DNA from: Ligula intestinalis
Lineage: Eukaryota > Platyhelminthes > Cestoda > Diphyllobothriidea > Diphyllobothriidae
DNA length: 64,000 nt
Reading direction: 5' to 3'
Assembly: GCA_036362985.1 (NCBI GenBank)
Contig: JAYGXS010000004.1
Span: 14,869,583 to 14,933,582 of the forward strand
Shown here: piece by piece, positions 62,105 through 64,000 of the stretch
How positions within the stretch are numbered: position 1 is the first letter of the stretch
Layout: the number at the start of each line of letters is the position of its first letter
Notes under the pieces: model-generated
Seen by the model: only the letters and a program-made list of their open reading frames with translations
Databases searched by the model: none
What the model was told of the DNA's origin: nothing
Program-made: the position numbers and the translations under genes

Positions 62105-63410
62105 TTACACGTCGAACCCCACCGTTCCTCATTTTCTTTTGTCTAGTCTAAAGAATTTGCAAAGACGGTTGAAAGACCAGTTTACTGTTTCATTATCTGT
62201 GCACCTTAGAATCGTGAATATTTTCGAATTAGCGTCTAAGATTCGTCTTGCACGTGACAAACAGAGGGAATCTTGCGCACTAAGCAAGTTAAACGCTGCA
62301 AAATTTATTGCCCAACTGTTCCGTCGTCGGTCCTCCGCTAAACGAGGTCACGAATCCCCCCTTTACTGAATGAAAATAAAACGATTTTGCAAGGTGAGTC
62401 TGAGAAGGTTGAACTGTTCAACGCATTTTTTGCAAGGCACCTTACGACGGAATCTGAACCGGTCCCGTCGCTTCAGTCATGCTCAGTCAATACTATCAGT
62501 CCCATAGATTTCTCCATAGAAGTAATTCGTAAGCATATTATCCGTCTAAAAAACTCGCAAATCTCGGGAACTGACGGCCTTCAAAATTCGCATATCAAGA
62601 AAGTATTCAGCTTCCTTCGATTGCTAAGTCATCTATTCTTAGTTTATTTTCGAACTGGTTTCTTTCCTGACTCATATAATATAACTATTATTCTTCCAGT
62701 CTTCAAGTCATTATCTCGTTCGGACGTTAATAACTACCGAGGTGTTCATAAAACCCCGGCCCTAGCCAAACTTCTTGGAAAGAACATTTTCAATCAAATT
62801 CTCGATTTTTTTGGAGAAAATAAATTATTAAACGCCTCACAGCATGGATTTATACCTGGAAGATCATGCGAAATCTGCCAATCGGCATTCCTTAATCTGG
62901 TTACTTCACTTCGCAATGAATAGCAATTAGTCATCATGATTTACTTTCACTTTAGTAAAGCTTTTGACAAGGTGCCGCATATGTGCCTTTTAGTAAAGCC
63001 CTAGGCATCAGACCCCCTCCTCGATTTCATTGCCTCCTACCTGTCTAACCGCAGCCAGAAGGTCTTAGTGGCAATAGCTACTCGATGCCTCAGCCACTCA
63101 CGAGTGGCGTTTTCCAAGGCATGGTTTTGGTCCCCTCCTTTTCATTCTTTACATAAATTAAATTTCAACAGTGCTAAATAATTCGCAAACTTTCATTTAT
63201 GCTGATGACCTCAAGTGTATTTACTAATTTTCTTAGGACACGGCCAGTATTTGTATTGATAAAGTGAACGCAGACTTGCGTACCCTCTCAAGTTGGAGCG
63301 CTACATGGCAGATGGAGTTTTTTCTATTCAAATGTCGTTTCCTGTGTTTGGGTCCCGCAAGGCTTCCTGTACCCATTTTCTTCCAAAATAGTCCACTGTT
63401 GCGCAAAGTT
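62105..63410 (+). pseudogene. CR1-type LINE, 5'-truncated copy 3
   Basis: Starts within the pre-palm region ('PHFLLSSLKNLQRRLKDQF') and runs through 'NAFFARHLTTESEPVPSLQ', 'SRSDVNNYRGVHKTPALAKL', 'SQHGFIPGRSCEICQSAF', a damaged motif A 'IYFHFSKAFDKVPH' (first aspartate changed to histidine), 'YLSNRSQKVLV', a motif B remnant, and motif C 'FIYADDLKCIY' near 63200, where YADD is intact. It ends after 'LPVPIFFQNS' near 63410, so the 3' part is missing too. The 178-residue frame at 62387-62923 is the longest undamaged stretch. Same family as copies 1 and 2, but older looking. Confidence 0.85.
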
Positions 63411-64000
63411 TGAATTTTTTTGTGAATTTCAAATCTCTCGAGCTTGCGTGTTTTTAGTCTCTATCTCAGTATAGAAGACAGACTTCTTGGAAGTTATTCA
63501 AGATTTGACTATATATTTCCAAAGTTTGGAATGTTCTACGTGGAAATCTCAATCCGGTCGGTCTGAAAAATTTCTCCGCTGTGAATTATTTCCAAAGTTG
63601 GGAAATTGCTTCTTGGACGTGTCGATTTTGTGAAAAACTCCTCTGCGCCACAAAAATCTGCACATCTCCGAATTTTACGCCGAGGCTGAGTTGTTATGTC
63701 ACTGTGTTGTTATATACCCTTATCCTAATATTGTCATAATATTTAGGATAAAAGTGACTCTCACGTTATTCCTAAGGCAATTTTATAACCGAACATATTT
63801 CATTGTATTTGTCAGGAACTCAATATTTTACTCTGACTTGCTGTAACCTGCTTGTCTCAGTAAAATTTGCACTACCTGGCCAATCGATCATCTCTCCACC
63901 TCACTCTTATGGGCTCTTGGGTTTGGCTTCCGACTTAATTGACAGTATCAGACGCAGGTCATAGCCCAAAAAATCTTGCAATGCATGGAGAGTTTAGATG
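63411..64000. other. No gene recognised
   Basis: Unique-looking sequence after the LINE copy. No motifs seen. Confidence 0.45.

Overview
The window looks like intergenic DNA from a repeat-rich animal genome, most likely a flatworm and possibly a tapeworm. The animal assignment rests on the mix of elements: CR1/jockey-type and RTE-type non-LTR retrotransposons, Penelope-like elements (PLEs) with GIY-YIG endonucleases, tRNA-derived SINEs, mariner-type and other terminal-inverted-repeat DNA elements, and long simple repeats. Assignment to flatworms is inference from resemblance of these families to known flatworm repeats. No long intact host gene is visible. Nearly every recognisable protein segment is a broken transposable element. 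Runs of N (29143-29152, 46633-46732, 61741-61840) mark assembly gaps.

Layout. 1-5.7 kb: Penelope flanking-repeat pieces with hammerhead-ribozyme motifs, a 60-bp palindrome, several SINEs and a 497-bp inverted-repeat element. 5.7-11 kb: AT-rich unique sequence with a possible two-exon gene (6151-6624) and a mariner-type transposase relic (9.5-9.8 kb). 11.06-11.6 kb: two SINE copies and a 130-bp inverted repeat. 13-18.5 kb: simple repeats and duplicated segments. 18.7-21.5 kb: two more copies of the inverted-repeat element around a decayed PLE. 23-25.5 kb: two inverted SINE pairs and a pogo/Tigger-like element. 27.1-29.3 kb: a tandem run of Penelope ends, each with its hammerhead motif. 31-32.2 kb: a Penelope fragment and a large inverted repeat. 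33.5-34.3 kb: GC-rich low-complexity DNA. 37-38.4 kb: a 100-bp MITE, a Penelope endonuclease end and a tRNA-derived SINE. 40.6-41.3 kb: a tandemly duplicated mariner-type element. 42-43.9 kb: the longest Penelope copy. 44.3-63.4 kb: mostly LINEs, with at least four CR1-type copies or parts on both strands, a further CR1/jockey-type reverse transcriptase and one RTE-type fragment.

The most interesting signal is a 45-nt hammerhead-ribozyme-like fold at the 3' end of a tRNA-derived SINE. I count eleven copies. The two best (11414-11458 on + and 11078-11122 on -) keep both core segments. Stem I changes on both sides between copies (GACTGG with CCAGTC at 5024-5068, CACTAG with CTAGTG at 11414-11458), which is what a folded RNA would produce. 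Schistosomes are known to carry a hammerhead in a SINE-like repeat (Smα), so the principle is not new, but this family may be. Separate hammerhead motifs of the minimal kind reported from Penelope-like elements sit beside the Penelope fragments, and a third sequence type lies at 1990-2230. The window therefore holds three self-cleaving-RNA lineages tied to retroelements.
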